NCBI RefSeq assembly: GCF_003852535.1
Contig: NZ_QAJP01000003.1
Span: 248,001-312,000, forward strand
Reading direction: 5' to 3'
DNA: 64,000 bases
From: Herminiimonas sp. KBW02
GTDB lineage: Bacteria; Pseudomonadota; Gammaproteobacteria; Burkholderiales; Burkholderiaceae_D
Part shown: piece after piece, positions 26,193-37,685 of the stretch
Layout of the letters: each line of letters opens with the position of its first letter
Position numbering within the stretch: position 1 is the stretch's first letter
Translations under genes and position numbers: made by a program
Notes under the pieces: model-generated
What the model saw: the letters and a program-made list of their open reading frames with translations, nothing else
Database searches by the model: none
What the model was told of the DNA's origin: nothing

Positions 26193-28766
26193 ATGAACCC
26201 GCAAGCCGCGCTGCAAATCGACACCTTCCTGCCTTATATGCGAGATGTCAGCCGATGTGAACAGTCCTTGCGCGAGCTGAACCTGATGTGGCGCATGATC
26301 GAAGCGTCGGCCAAGATGAATTGCCCGGTCGAGGCCAAGGCCATCCTGCCGACCATGGCGGCAACCCGTGCCGGTTTCAATCGACTGGAGCAGGAACTGG
26401 TCAGCAGTCTGGTGCGTGAAAAAGTCGCCAACGTACTGGAAGAGATAGGCACCAAGGCGCAATACGTCATTGATATCGTGGTGCGCAATCTGTACGAGCG
26501 CACTGCCGACGTCGGCTTCCTCGCGACCGATCGTGAGTTGTGCAGCTTTGTCGCGGGTTTGCATGAGGACCGCGACATGATACGTGCGCGCTTGCGCGCC
26601 TATCGCAGCAAGTACACCGTCTATGATGAAATCATGCTGATCGACGTGGCGGGTAATGTCCTGGTGCAAATCGATGAAGCGACGCCGCTGGAAGGAACCA
26701 CGGACCCGCTGTTGAAGGAAACTCTGGCATCCGATAGTTATGTCGAAACCTTCCGTGCGACCGACCTGCGTCCCGGCAAGCACGAGGCCTTGGTGTACTC
26801 ACGTCGCATGCATCATCCGGAAACCGGTGCAGTGGTCGGTATTCTTTGTCTGTGCTTCCACTTTGAAGAAGAAATGGCCGGCATCTTCCGCTCGCATCGC
26901 GATCCGGCGCAACGCTCTAATATGCTGCTGCTGGACGGCAGCAACCGCGTGATCGCCAGTGCCGATCCGCTGTGGATACCGGTAGGCACGACCGTGCCGG
27001 TCAATTGTGATGCCGATCCGCGACTGGTGGTCTACGGTGGCCGTGAATACCTGGCACGTACCTTCTCTGCCGACGGCTACCAGGGTTATATGGGGCCGCC
27101 AGGCTGGCAAGGGCAAGTCATGATACCGGTGGAGCTGGGCTTTACCGGACTGGCAACTACGGCCCTGAAATCACTGGATGTCGATGTCGCTGACGGCTTG
27201 CTATCGCATGCGCAATCATTCTGCCCGCCCCTGTTTGAAATCATGAGTGCGGCTGAAACCATACGTCGCGTGGTGTGGAATGGCCAGGTCATGACTGCCG
27301 GGCAGAACGGCGAATTGCTGAAACTCAAAACCATACTCGAGCAAATCAGCGAAACCGGTGCGCGCAGCAATGAATTGTTTTCGCAATCGATACGTGATCT
27401 GTATGAAACCGTGTTGTCATCGAGTCTGAGCGATTCAGAATTCGTCTCGCACCTGATGGTCGATCTGCTCGACCGCAATCTGTATGAGCGCTCGGATGAC
27501 TGCCGCTGGTGGGCGTTGACGCCGGAGCTGCAAGTGGCGCTGGCGGAGCCGTATCAATCGGCAGAGAGTGTGGCGCGCCTGACGGAAATCCTGGCTTACA
27601 TCAACTCGCTTTATACCGTCTATACGCGCATCTTCGTCTATGACAGCGAGGGTGTGATTATTGCCAGCACCGACTTCAAGGCAGATGGCCTGGATGTGGT
27701 CGGCACCAGCATAGACAGCACGACGCTGGGGCATGTATCCATGCTGCGCAGCGATCAACAGTACTACGTGACGCCGTTTGAAAGCACCGCCTTGTACGGC
27801 GAGCGGCCAACCTATGTGTACCACGCGGCGATCCGACATCCGGAGCACTCGGCGCAAATGGTAGGCGGAATAGGCATCGTGTTTGATTCTGAACCTGAGT
27901 TCGCGGCGATGCTGAAAGGTGCATTGGGCGACAAGGAAGACGTCAGCGCCCTCTTCATTAACCGTAGTGGCCGGATCATTTCCAGCACCGATCCCACGCG
28001 TCCGGTTGGCGATGTATTAGACATCGCACCGGAATTGTTGACGATGGAAAACGGCAGTAGCACATCGCGCATCGTTATCCATGACGGTCATTATGCAATC
28101 CTCGGTTGCACCGTGTCGCATGGTTATCGCGAGTTCAAGACGACGGATGGCTATCGTGAAGATGTGCTGGCTGTCGTGTATAAATCTTTCGGTGAGGAGC
28201 GGCAAAAAATCAACAACGGCAATCATGTTGATACCACGCTGGAAGTCGATATCAACGCGGTACCGGGACGTGAATTCGCCACCTTCTTTATCGATGGTTC
28301 GCTGTTTGCGATTGCAGCAGAACATGCCGAGGAAGCCTTGCCTGCCTCTGCCGTATCACCTGTCTCCATGGGTGGGCGTGCTGAACGCATCGGCATACTC
28401 GCACTGCAACATGACAATGAATCCAGGCGTTTCGTCTGGGTCTTTGATCTCGGCCATCTGATGCGCGGTTATCGCTCCGAGATCGACAGCAGCAGTCAGG
28501 TCATCATCGTCAAGCGCGGTTCGCAAAGCATAGGCTTGCTGGTGAGTGAGCTGCATGGTGTGCCGGAATTCCAGGCGGCGCAAATCACACCGACGCCACT
28601 GGCCAGCCCGACCGATGGCATGCTGGTGACGGAAGTGATACAGGCGAATGGCGGCCGCTTGCTGATCCAGGCCATCAATGTGGATCATCTGTTTGCCTTG
28701 CTGAATGATGAGGAGATTCCTATCCCGCAAGCAGCCATGACAGAGACCATGAAAATTGCTGCATAA
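26193..28766 (+). CDS. Soluble double-Cache protein with C-terminal CheW domain
   Basis: The 857-residue protein has two related sensor units. The first (about residues 70-350) contains VVRNLYERTADVGFLAT and YDEIMLIDVAGNVLVQIDEAT; the second (about 400-650) contains DLLDRNLYERSDDCRWWAL and YTRIFVYDSEGVIIASTDFK. These repeat one another and resemble Cache domains. The last 160 residues match CheW (FATFFIDGSLFAIAAEHAEE, VIIVKRGSQSIGLLVSELHG). No membrane helix or signal peptide is visible, unusual for Cache modules. It could feed a cytoplasmic ligand signal to a chemosensory array; no cheA or receptor gene is nearby. The ribosome site is AGGAG. Confidence 0.82.
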   Translation: MNPQAALQIDTFLPYMRDVSRCEQSLRELNLMWRMIEASAKMNCPVEAKAILPTMAATRAGFNRLEQELVSSLVREKVANVLEEIGTKAQYVIDIVVRNLYERTADVGFLATDRELCSFVAGLHEDRDMIRARLRAYRSKYTVYDEIMLIDVAGNVLVQIDEATPLEGTTDPLLKETLASDSYVETFRATDLRPGKHEALVYSRRMHHPETGAVVGILCLCFHFEEEMAGIFRSHRDPAQRSNMLLLDGSNRVIASADPLWIPVGTTVPVNCDADPRLVVYGGREYLARTFSADGYQGYMGPPGWQGQVMIPVELGFTGLATTALKSLDVDVADGLLSHAQSFCPPLFEIMSAAETIRRVVWNGQVMTAGQNGELLKLKTILEQISETGARSNELFSQSIRDLYETVLSSSLSDSEFVSHLMVDLLDRNLYERSDDCRWWALTPELQVALAEPYQSAESVARLTEILAYINSLYTVYTRIFVYDSEGVIIASTDFKADGLDVVGTSIDSTTLGHVSMLRSDQQYYVTPFESTALYGERPTYVYHAAIRHPEHSAQMVGGIGIVFDSEPEFAAMLKGALGDKEDVSALFINRSGRIISSTDPTRPVGDVLDIAPELLTMENGSSTSRIVIHDGHYAILGCTVSHGYREFKTTDGYREDVLAVVYKSFGEERQKINNGNHVDTTLEVDINAVPGREFATFFIDGSLFAIAAEHAEEALPASAVSPVSMGGRAERIGILALQHDNESRRFVWVFDLGHLMRGYRSEIDSSSQVIIVKRGSQSIGLLVSELHGVPEFQAAQITPTPLASPTDGMLVTEVIQANGGRLLIQAINVDHLFALLNDEEIPIPQAAMTETMKIAA

Positions 28767-28907
28767 GCACATGATGGATGGACCGGAATATTGGCCCATC
28801 CATTTGTAAATTTATTGGCTAATAAATGCGCGCCTCTTTTCACAATCATCCGGCTCGCGTTATGATGCGATATCCGCTTTTGGACTATCTCAGTTGTGTG
28901 ACCTTAA

Positions 28908-29393
28908 ATGACACTGCGCATCATTGCTACCGGCGGTACTTTCGATAAGCATTACGATGAAATTACCGGCCAGTTAAATTTCAGCCATGGTCACCTGCCG
29001 CAGGTCATCAAACGGGCACGCATTACCGTGCCGCTGCAGCTCGAACAACTCCCCTTCCTCGATTCTCTTGAAATGCACGATGCAGATCGTCAGCGTATCG
29101 CTGCGTCCTGCCTGCGTGCAGATGAAACCAGCATCGTCGTGGTACATGGCACCGACACCATGCGCGAAACGGCTGAAGTGCTGGGTGCCGCACAACTGCC
29201 GAAAACCATCGTCCTGACCGGCGCGATGATTCCATATGAAATCAAGAATTCAGATGCGCTGTTCAACTTCGGTTTCGCTTGCGGCATAGCGCAGGCATTG
29301 CCGCACGGCGTCTACATCGCGATGAACGCACAAATTTTCACCTGGAATAACGTGCGCAAGAATCGCAGCGCCGGTGTGTTTGAAAAAGCCTGA
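28908..29393 (+). CDS. Asparaginase N-terminal-domain protein, 161 residues
   Basis: The protein keeps both active-site signatures of asparaginases (IIATGGTFDKHYDE and VVHGTDTMRETAEVL) but stops after the first domain, about half the usual 320-350 residues. It ends NVRKNRSAGVFEKA, followed at once by a stop, so this looks like a natural short family rather than a broken gene. Short asparaginase-domain proteins are found in other proteobacteria. Activity is uncertain because the C-terminal domain that completes the dimer site is missing. Confidence 0.8.
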   Translation: MTLRIIATGGTFDKHYDEITGQLNFSHGHLPQVIKRARITVPLQLEQLPFLDSLEMHDADRQRIAASCLRADETSIVVVHGTDTMRETAEVLGAAQLPKTIVLTGAMIPYEIKNSDALFNFGFACGIAQALPHGVYIAMNAQIFTWNNVRKNRSAGVFEKA

Positions 29394-29523
29394 GTCAAGC
29401 CCCATCCTTCCCTTCAGTTTTATCTGAGCCGTAGACCCCTGCGTGGCCAGGCCAGCAATTCCTGTGTAGAGTGGTGCTCACGTCCTGAGTGCCTGGTTAT
29501 CAATACCTACAGTGAGAACAAGC

Positions 29524-31362
29524 ATGCATACGGCAGATGAAGAATTATCCATACCCAAAGCCATCGTTACCGGCCGCGTAGCACGACTGCGGCTGCTGAC
29601 GGGTTTGCTGCAGGGCGTGATCCTGTATGCGCTCTACTATAGCCTGAAAGAAAAATTCTGGCCCTCAACGAGTGGATATTTGTTCTCGCCGTTGACGATG
29701 ATTTTTGTCTTCGTGCCGATACTTTTCATCTCTGCATTAGGTCATTTGAATACGCGTCGCATGTGGATATGGATGGCGATAGCGACGCTGATTTGTGTGC
29801 TGCTGAGTGTTTATGACATTTGGCGCATGGCTGCGCTGGACGGGAATAATCTGCTTACTGATGGCTCGTTGCGACCTACTCCATCCGCAATGCTGGTGGT
29901 GTTTATTACCGGCGGTTTCTATATTGCGCATGCGTTGGTACTGGCCGCAGCTAACGACGAACGACGCATCGCGCGCTATCCGACTTACTTTGAAACCGCA
30001 TGGAAGCTGATTATCCAGATCAAATTTTCCGTGCTCTTCGTCGCGGTGTTGTGGCTAATCTTGTGGCTGGGTGCGACGCTCTTCATGCTGGTCAAGCTCA
30101 GCTTCCTGCAAACCCTGCTGGAGCAGTCCTGGTTTTTCATTCCGGTTACTACCTTTGCGTTTTCGACGGCTTTGCACATTACCGATGTGCGGCCCGGCAT
30201 CGTACGCGGCATACGTGGTTTGTTGCTGGTGCTGATGTCCTGGCTGCTGCCGATTACCACCCTGATCGTTGCCGGTTTCCTGCTTACCTTGCCATTCACC
30301 GGACTCGAACTTTTATGGGCGACGCGTCATGCGACTTCGGTCTTGCTCGGTACCAGTGCTACGTTGGTGCTGCTGATCAACGCGGCTTTCCAGGGCGGTG
30401 AGGTCGGCAAGGAAGTGGCCCGGGTATTGCGTTTCAGCGCCAGGCTGGCGTGTGTGCTCCTGCTACCGATGGCGCTGATCGCGATTTATTCGCTGACTTT
30501 GCGCGTACAGCAATATGGCTGGAGTGTAGACCGTGTGATTGCGGCGTCGTGTTTGCTGGTCGCGACTTGCTACGCCTGCGGCTATCTGTGGGCGGCGCTG
30601 GAGCGCGGTGTCTGGCTCACCCGTATTGCTGCCATTAATGTCCTGACGGCTTTTCTGACGCTGGCTATATTGCTGGCATTGTTTACGCCTGTCGCTGATC
30701 CGGTACGCATCTCGGTCGCCAACCAAATGGCGCGCCTGGAGTCTGGTCAGGTTGGTGCGGATAAATTCGATTTCACCTATTTGCGCTTTGAGGGCGCGCG
30801 CTACGGGGATCGCGCTTTGCGTGCTTTGAAGGAGAAGACCGAAGGCCCCGACGCTGCGCTGATCAGCAAACGTGCGGCTGTCGCGCTGGAACGGAAAAGT
30901 CGCTGGAGCGAACCAGACGTTAAGATGGATGCGACCTTGCGTGCCGCCAATATCACGGTCTGGCCGAGCGGACAGAGCTTGCCCGAAGCTTTCCTCAAAC
31001 AAGACATGCGCAACGTTGAGCGTAATTACATGTTGCCGGATTGCCTGAAATTGGAGCATAGCAAGTGCGACGCCTACCTGCTGGATATAGATGGTGACGG
31101 TAAAACCGAGATACTGATGAGGAATGAGCGAAATTATGGTCAGGCGGTGTTGTTTGCGCAGCAAACGGATGGCACGTGGAAACCGGCCGGAACCATGACC
31201 GGCGGCTTTAAATGTAAGGGTGTCAACGAGGATCTGGCCGCTGGCCGCGCGCATGGCGTGGCGCCGCTGTTTCCTGACCTCGAGGTGGCGGGTGAGCGCT
31301 TCCATATACAGCCGTGGGCATCCGACGACAGCAAGTGCAAGACACCGGTAGCGAAAAATTGA
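29524..31362 (+). CDS. DUF4153-like polytopic membrane protein
   Basis: The 612-residue protein has about twelve hydrophobic segments in its first 400 residues (for example MIFVFVPILFISALGHL and FSVLFVAVLWLILWLGATLF) and a C-terminal soluble region of some 200 residues containing YLLDIDGDGKTEILM, a repeat-like acidic loop that could bind calcium. The family is known only as a domain of unknown function. The ATG at 29524 is preferred to a GTG at 29512. Confidence 0.7.
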   Translation: MHTADEELSIPKAIVTGRVARLRLLTGLLQGVILYALYYSLKEKFWPSTSGYLFSPLTMIFVFVPILFISALGHLNTRRMWIWMAIATLICVLLSVYDIWRMAALDGNNLLTDGSLRPTPSAMLVVFITGGFYIAHALVLAAANDERRIARYPTYFETAWKLIIQIKFSVLFVAVLWLILWLGATLFMLVKLSFLQTLLEQSWFFIPVTTFAFSTALHITDVRPGIVRGIRGLLLVLMSWLLPITTLIVAGFLLTLPFTGLELLWATRHATSVLLGTSATLVLLINAAFQGGEVGKEVARVLRFSARLACVLLLPMALIAIYSLTLRVQQYGWSVDRVIAASCLLVATCYACGYLWAALERGVWLTRIAAINVLTAFLTLAILLALFTPVADPVRISVANQMARLESGQVGADKFDFTYLRFEGARYGDRALRALKEKTEGPDAALISKRAAVALERKSRWSEPDVKMDATLRAANITVWPSGQSLPEAFLKQDMRNVERNYMLPDCLKLEHSKCDAYLLDIDGDGKTEILMRNERNYGQAVLFAQQTDGTWKPAGTMTGGFKCKGVNEDLAAGRAHGVAPLFPDLEVAGERFHIQPWASDDSKCKTPVAKN

Positions 31363-31591
31363 GCGCTGCGGCGATATAAACACAGCTTGTAGGGCTATTA
31401 ATATTTACTTCAAACTTTACTTTTAAATTTGTACTAGAATTTAAATCGAGTGGCTGCATTACGGCAGCCCTTCATCAGGCGTCAACAACAACTCATTTAT
31501 TAAGGGGAATTCGGCTGAACTCTTGAGTATCCAGGTTATCAAACGATGGGACCAAACTGAGAGATATAACGCAATCACTTGGAGGAAAAAA

Positions 31592-31819
31592 ATGGATAAA
31601 GCACTGAAATCCTGTCCGTTTTGCGGCAGCAAGGCAGAACTGAAAGAAGCCCATTACCTTGAATCCGAATTGCCTTACAGCTACGTGCATTGCACGAGTG
31701 AAAGTTGCACCCTCAACCACAACACTGCGCATTTCAGCGGCAACACTGAAGCCAGGAATAGCGAAAGCGCAGTAACTGCCTGGAACAAGCGGCTGGAAAT
31801 CCCCGCCGTGCACCATTAG
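31592..31819 (+). CDS. Lar-like (restriction alleviation family) zinc protein
   Basis: The 75-residue protein has KSCPFCGSKAELKE at the start, a second Cys pair (HCTSESCTLNH), and NSESAVTAWNKR at the end: the CPFCG ... A..WN.R layout of the Lar/DUF restriction-alleviation family, usually phage-borne, in which Lar modulates type I restriction. A perfect GGAGG precedes the ATG. No restriction genes are in the window and no phage genes adjoin it, so its present role is uncertain. Confidence 0.82.
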   Translation: MDKALKSCPFCGSKAELKEAHYLESELPYSYVHCTSESCTLNHNTAHFSGNTEARNSESAVTAWNKRLEIPAVHH

Positions 31820-31841
31820 ATATCCATCAGTAACAACGATT

Positions 31842-31868
31842 AATGGCTTGGGCAACCAGGCCATTTTT
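31842..31868 (+). terminator. Terminator after the Lar-like gene
   Basis: AATGGCTTGG and CCAGGCCATT pair at 9 of 10 positions, followed by five T. Confidence 0.8.
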
Positions 31869-31948
31869 ATTTGTGCGACCGCCTCCCTGTATGTCTCAGA
31901 CAATAAAAAAGCCCGCCGTAGCGAGCTTTTTGTTTCCGTCCGTTGACA

Positions 31949-32851
31949 TCAGATCAGGATGATGGCGGCAACGATGCCGAGCAGGATAGACCACTTCACC
32001 AGATAGTAGAGCGGCTTGTTGTAGGCCTTCAGTTTCTTGCCGTTGGCACGGATCGCATAGATATTCTTGAATGCGCGATTCACGCCGCCGGTGCGGTCTT
32101 CCATATCGTTAGGTGCTGCCGTGGCCGACATTACGGTGTTGCTGAACCAGTGGTTCACAGCTTGCGCCCAGCCCCATTTCATCTTGCGTTCCAGGTCGCA
32201 GAACAGAATGATGCGGTTCTTGTCGCTATTGTTGGCAGCCCAGTGGATGTAGGTTTCATCGAAAATCACCGCTTCACCGTCACGCCAGCTGTAGTCGATG
32301 CCATCCACATTGATGAAACAGCGATCATCGTTAGGTGTCACCAGGCCGAGGTGATAGCGCAGCGAACCGGCGTACGGATCGCGGTGTTTGCCCAGATCCG
32401 CGCCCGGCGGCAATTGCGCAAACATCGCGGCCTTGATGCAAGGAATGGAGTCGAGAATTTCGACCGTACGCGGGCAACGTGCAATCGCCGATGGGTGGCT
32501 GTCACCGTACCATTTCAGGTAGAAGCGGGTCCAGCCGCGACGGAAGAAGGAGTTGAAACCGGCGTCATCCATCTTGGCCGAGGCCTTGATGCCGCCTTCG
32601 CTTTGCAGCGCGATAGCTTCATCGCGGATCACTTCCCATTGGTCGGCCAGCTTCTTCAGTTCCGGATAACTATCAACATCATGGTAAGGCTTGTCCGGCA
32701 GGCTGGAGAACAGCGTCATGAACGCATTGATAGGCGCCATGAAAGTTGAATGGTCGGTCGACTGACGCAGCCATTTATGCCGTATCTTGCCGCGATAGTG
32801 CGTATAGCAAACGCTGGCCAGGAACAGCGTGATCAGAGTCCATTTAATCAT
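31949..32851 (-). CDS. Aspartyl/asparaginyl beta-hydroxylase, LpxO-like
   Basis: The 300-residue protein has a membrane helix at each end (MIKWTLITLFLASV and LYYLVKWSILLGIVAAIILI) around a non-heme iron / 2-oxoglutarate dioxygenase domain: LGKHRDPYAGSLRYHLGLV carries the HRD-type metal and substrate residues, DGEAVIFDETYIHWAANN the second histidine. The arrangement matches LpxO, which hydroxylates the 2-position of a lipid A acyl chain at the inner-membrane cytoplasmic face. The start at 32851 is preferred to 32884 because it begins the first helix. Confidence 0.85.
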   Translation of the reverse strand: MIKWTLITLFLASVCYTHYRGKIRHKWLRQSTDHSTFMAPINAFMTLFSSLPDKPYHDVDSYPELKKLADQWEVIRDEAIALQSEGGIKASAKMDDAGFNSFFRRGWTRFYLKWYGDSHPSAIARCPRTVEILDSIPCIKAAMFAQLPPGADLGKHRDPYAGSLRYHLGLVTPNDDRCFINVDGIDYSWRDGEAVIFDETYIHWAANNSDKNRIILFCDLERKMKWGWAQAVNHWFSNTVMSATAAPNDMEDRTGGVNRAFKNIYAIRANGKKLKAYNKPLYYLVKWSILLGIVAAIILI

Positions 32852-32881
32852 TGGTAAAAATAGTACAGACAGGGCGAAAGG

Positions 32882-32898
32882 CAAATTGTACCCAACTG
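32882..32898 (-). repeat. 17-bp repeat, copy 1, upstream of the lpxO-like gene
   Basis: The sequence (minus strand CAGTTGGGTACAATTTG) also occurs, identical over 17 bases, at 35484-35500 upstream of the isocitrate dehydrogenase gene on the same strand. TACAAT within it could be a -10 box. Confidence 0.6.
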
Positions 32899-33019
32899 CA
32901 GCGGGCTGTGCTGAGAGTGTTGCATTCTGAACATTATCTTAACAATCTTGTCCATAGAAAACGGACCGCGCCGACCGTCAGGCCGGGGCGATCCGCAGTG
33001 TGTCAGCTAATGCCAGGGT

Positions 33020-35685
<2,666 letters not shown>

Positions 35686-36138
35686 ATGAACAATAGGCAA
35701 CTGGTAAGACCAGTAGCGATGCTGTTGGTACTCATGTTAGTCGTACCATCGTCATGGGCATGCAGCGAGCTCATCGGCATGTACGAACCGTGGCGAGGCG
35801 CTGATATGCAATATCGGGTGAAACGGCAAAAGAACAAATTCGTACTGATGCAACGTCAGACAAAGTCAGAGCGCTGGAACATCATCGAGTCTTCCACAAA
35901 ACGCCTGTCGCCGAATGAAATCGCACGCAGATTTGGCGTGGATACGGATGGCAACTCTTGTGCGATTGAGTATAAGAGCGGCGTGCTGGTGAAGACGTTT
36001 ATAGGCGCGCGCTATGTGCGGCAAGTCGACCAGAATCGTAGCCCCGGTCTGACACCGAGTCGGACTGGCGTGTTGCTGTTCCCGGTAGAGAAATCTTTAG
36101 CGGTGTGGGGTAAGGATATTTATCCGCTGGAGGAATGA
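35686..36138 (+). CDS. Secreted hypothetical protein, 150 residues
   Basis: A signal peptide (VAMLLVLMLVVPSSWA, cleavage before CSEL) precedes a basic, beta-rich domain with YRVKRQKNKFVLMQRQ and a second Cys (GNSCAIEY). The Cys after the signal region could be a lipobox cysteine (SSWAC), so the protein may be a lipoprotein. The family is not recognised. Confidence 0.65.
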   Translation: MNNRQLVRPVAMLLVLMLVVPSSWACSELIGMYEPWRGADMQYRVKRQKNKFVLMQRQTKSERWNIIESSTKRLSPNEIARRFGVDTDGNSCAIEYKSGVLVKTFIGARYVRQVDQNRSPGLTPSRTGVLLFPVEKSLAVWGKDIYPLEE

Positions 36139-36183
36139 AGTACACGGGGTTCCGTATATAAACCGGAACCCCGACAGATGGCC

Positions 36184-37581
36184 TTACTTACCGATGCAAA
36201 AACGGCTGAAAATCACACCGAGCAAATCATCCGAAGTGAATTCACCCGTGATGCTGGACAGGCGTTCTTGCGCCAGGCGCAATTCTTCCGCGAACAAGTC
36301 GAGTGCCGGATCAGTTGCTTCGCTATCGTGCGCTGCATGCTGTGCCGCCATCTCCAGATGATCATGCGCTGCCTTCAGCGCGATCAGATGACGTTCGCGT
36401 GCAAGGTACAGCGATTCACCGGTTTGCTGCCAGCCGATCAGGCGCAACAACTCACCACGTAATAAATCCATGCCTTGCGAGTCAGTTGCCGAGACATAGA
36501 TGTGGGTCGAATCCGGCATGCGATCGATCGCCGGGCGATGGCCGGACAAGTCGATCTTGTTCCAGATGCGCATCACCGGAATGTTTTCCGGGAAGCGTTC
36601 AACGATTTGTTCGTCAGCACGTGTCGGGCCACGGTTGGCGTCGAGCATGTGGATGATGACGTCGGCGGTTTTTACTGCCGCCCAGGTGCGTTCGATACCG
36701 ATGCGCTCTACTTCATCGGTGGCGTCGCTGGCGTCGCGGATACCGGCGGTATCGATCACATTGACCGGTATGCCTTCGATCTGGATGGTTTCGATCACTT
36801 TGTCGCGGGTGGTGCCGGCGATGGCGGTGACGATGGCGACATCGCTGCCTGCCAGTGCATTCAGCAACGATGATTTGCCGACGTTCGGTTGTCCGGCCAG
36901 CACGATGTTGAGTCCGTCACGCAGCAAGGCGCCTTGTGAAGCCTGCGCGAAAACGGCTTGCAGTGCTTCACGTATGCCATTCAACTGGCCGCGTGCATCG
37001 GATTTTTCCAGGAAGTCGATTTCTTCTTCCGGGAAGTCCAGTGTGGCTTCGACCAGCATGCGCAGGTTGGTGATCTTATCGACCAGTTCCTGGATGGTTT
37101 TGGAGAAAGCGCCGGACAGCGATTGCGAGGCGGATTTGGCCGCGGCTTCGGTCGATGCTTCGATCAGGTCGATCACGCCCTCGGCTTGTGCCAGATCCAG
37201 TTTGTCGTTGAGGAAGGCGCGGTGCGTGAATTCACCCGGTTGCGCCATGCGCAAACCAATGTCCGTGCCAGCTTCCAGGCAACGGGTCAGCAACATTTGC
37301 AAGACGACCGGGCCGCCGTGGCCTTGCAGCTCCAGCACATCTTCGCCGGTATAGGAATGCGGTGCCTTAAAGTACAGCGCCAGACCCTGATCAATGACGC
37401 TGCCATCAGCGTTGACGAAGTTGGTGAAAGTGGCATGGCGTGGCTGGAGTTCGGCACCTTTGGTGGCGCACACTGCCTCGACGATGGAAGAAATATTTTT
37501 ACCGGAGACGCGTACGACGCCGATGCCGCCACGGCCTGGTGCGGTGGCGATTGCTGCGATGGGGGAAGAGTCAAAGTTCAT
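36184..37581 (-). CDS. mnmE: tRNA modification GTPase MnmE
   Basis: The 465-residue protein has the tetrahydrofolate-binding N-domain ([17 protein letters not shown]), an internal G domain (G1 [13 protein letters not shown]3 DTAGIRD, G4 NKID) and the terminal CIGK with its catalytic Cys. With MnmG it installs 5-carboxymethylaminomethyl groups on wobble uridine. It ends the conserved minus-strand block rpmH-rnpA-yidD-yidC-mnmE, but a terminator separates it from yidC. Confidence 0.97.
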   Translation of the reverse strand: MNFDSSPIAAIATAPGRGGIGVVRVSGKNISSIVEAVCATKGAELQPRHATFTNFVNADGSVIDQGLALYFKAPHSYTGEDVLELQGHGGPVVLQMLLTRCLEAGTDIGLRMAQPGEFTHRAFLNDKLDLAQAEGVIDLIEASTEAAAKSASQSLSGAFSKTIQELVDKITNLRMLVEATLDFPEEEIDFLEKSDARGQLNGIREALQAVFAQASQGALLRDGLNIVLAGQPNVGKSSLLNALAGSDVAIVTAIAGTTRDKVIETIQIEGIPVNVIDTAGIRDASDATDEVERIGIERTWAAVKTADVIIHMLDANRGPTRADEQIVERFPENIPVMRIWNKIDLSGHRPAIDRMPDSTHIYVSATDSQGMDLLRGELLRLIGWQQTGESLYLARERHLIALKAAHDHLEMAAQHAAHDSEATDPALDLFAEELRLAQERLSSITGEFTSDDLLGVIFSRFCIGK

Positions 37582-37619
37582 GCAGCAATTCTATAGTGAG
37601 TTCAGATATTTTAGGCAAC

Positions 37620-37651
37620 AAAAAAGCCCGCAAACAACACGGGCTTTTTTT
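37620..37651. terminator. Terminator between yidC and mnmE
   Basis: GCCCG and CGGGC stems flanked by an A run and a T run; works in both directions. Confidence 0.85.
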
Positions 37652-37685
37652 ATACACGGTAATCAGTGATTACCGGCATGCAGAT

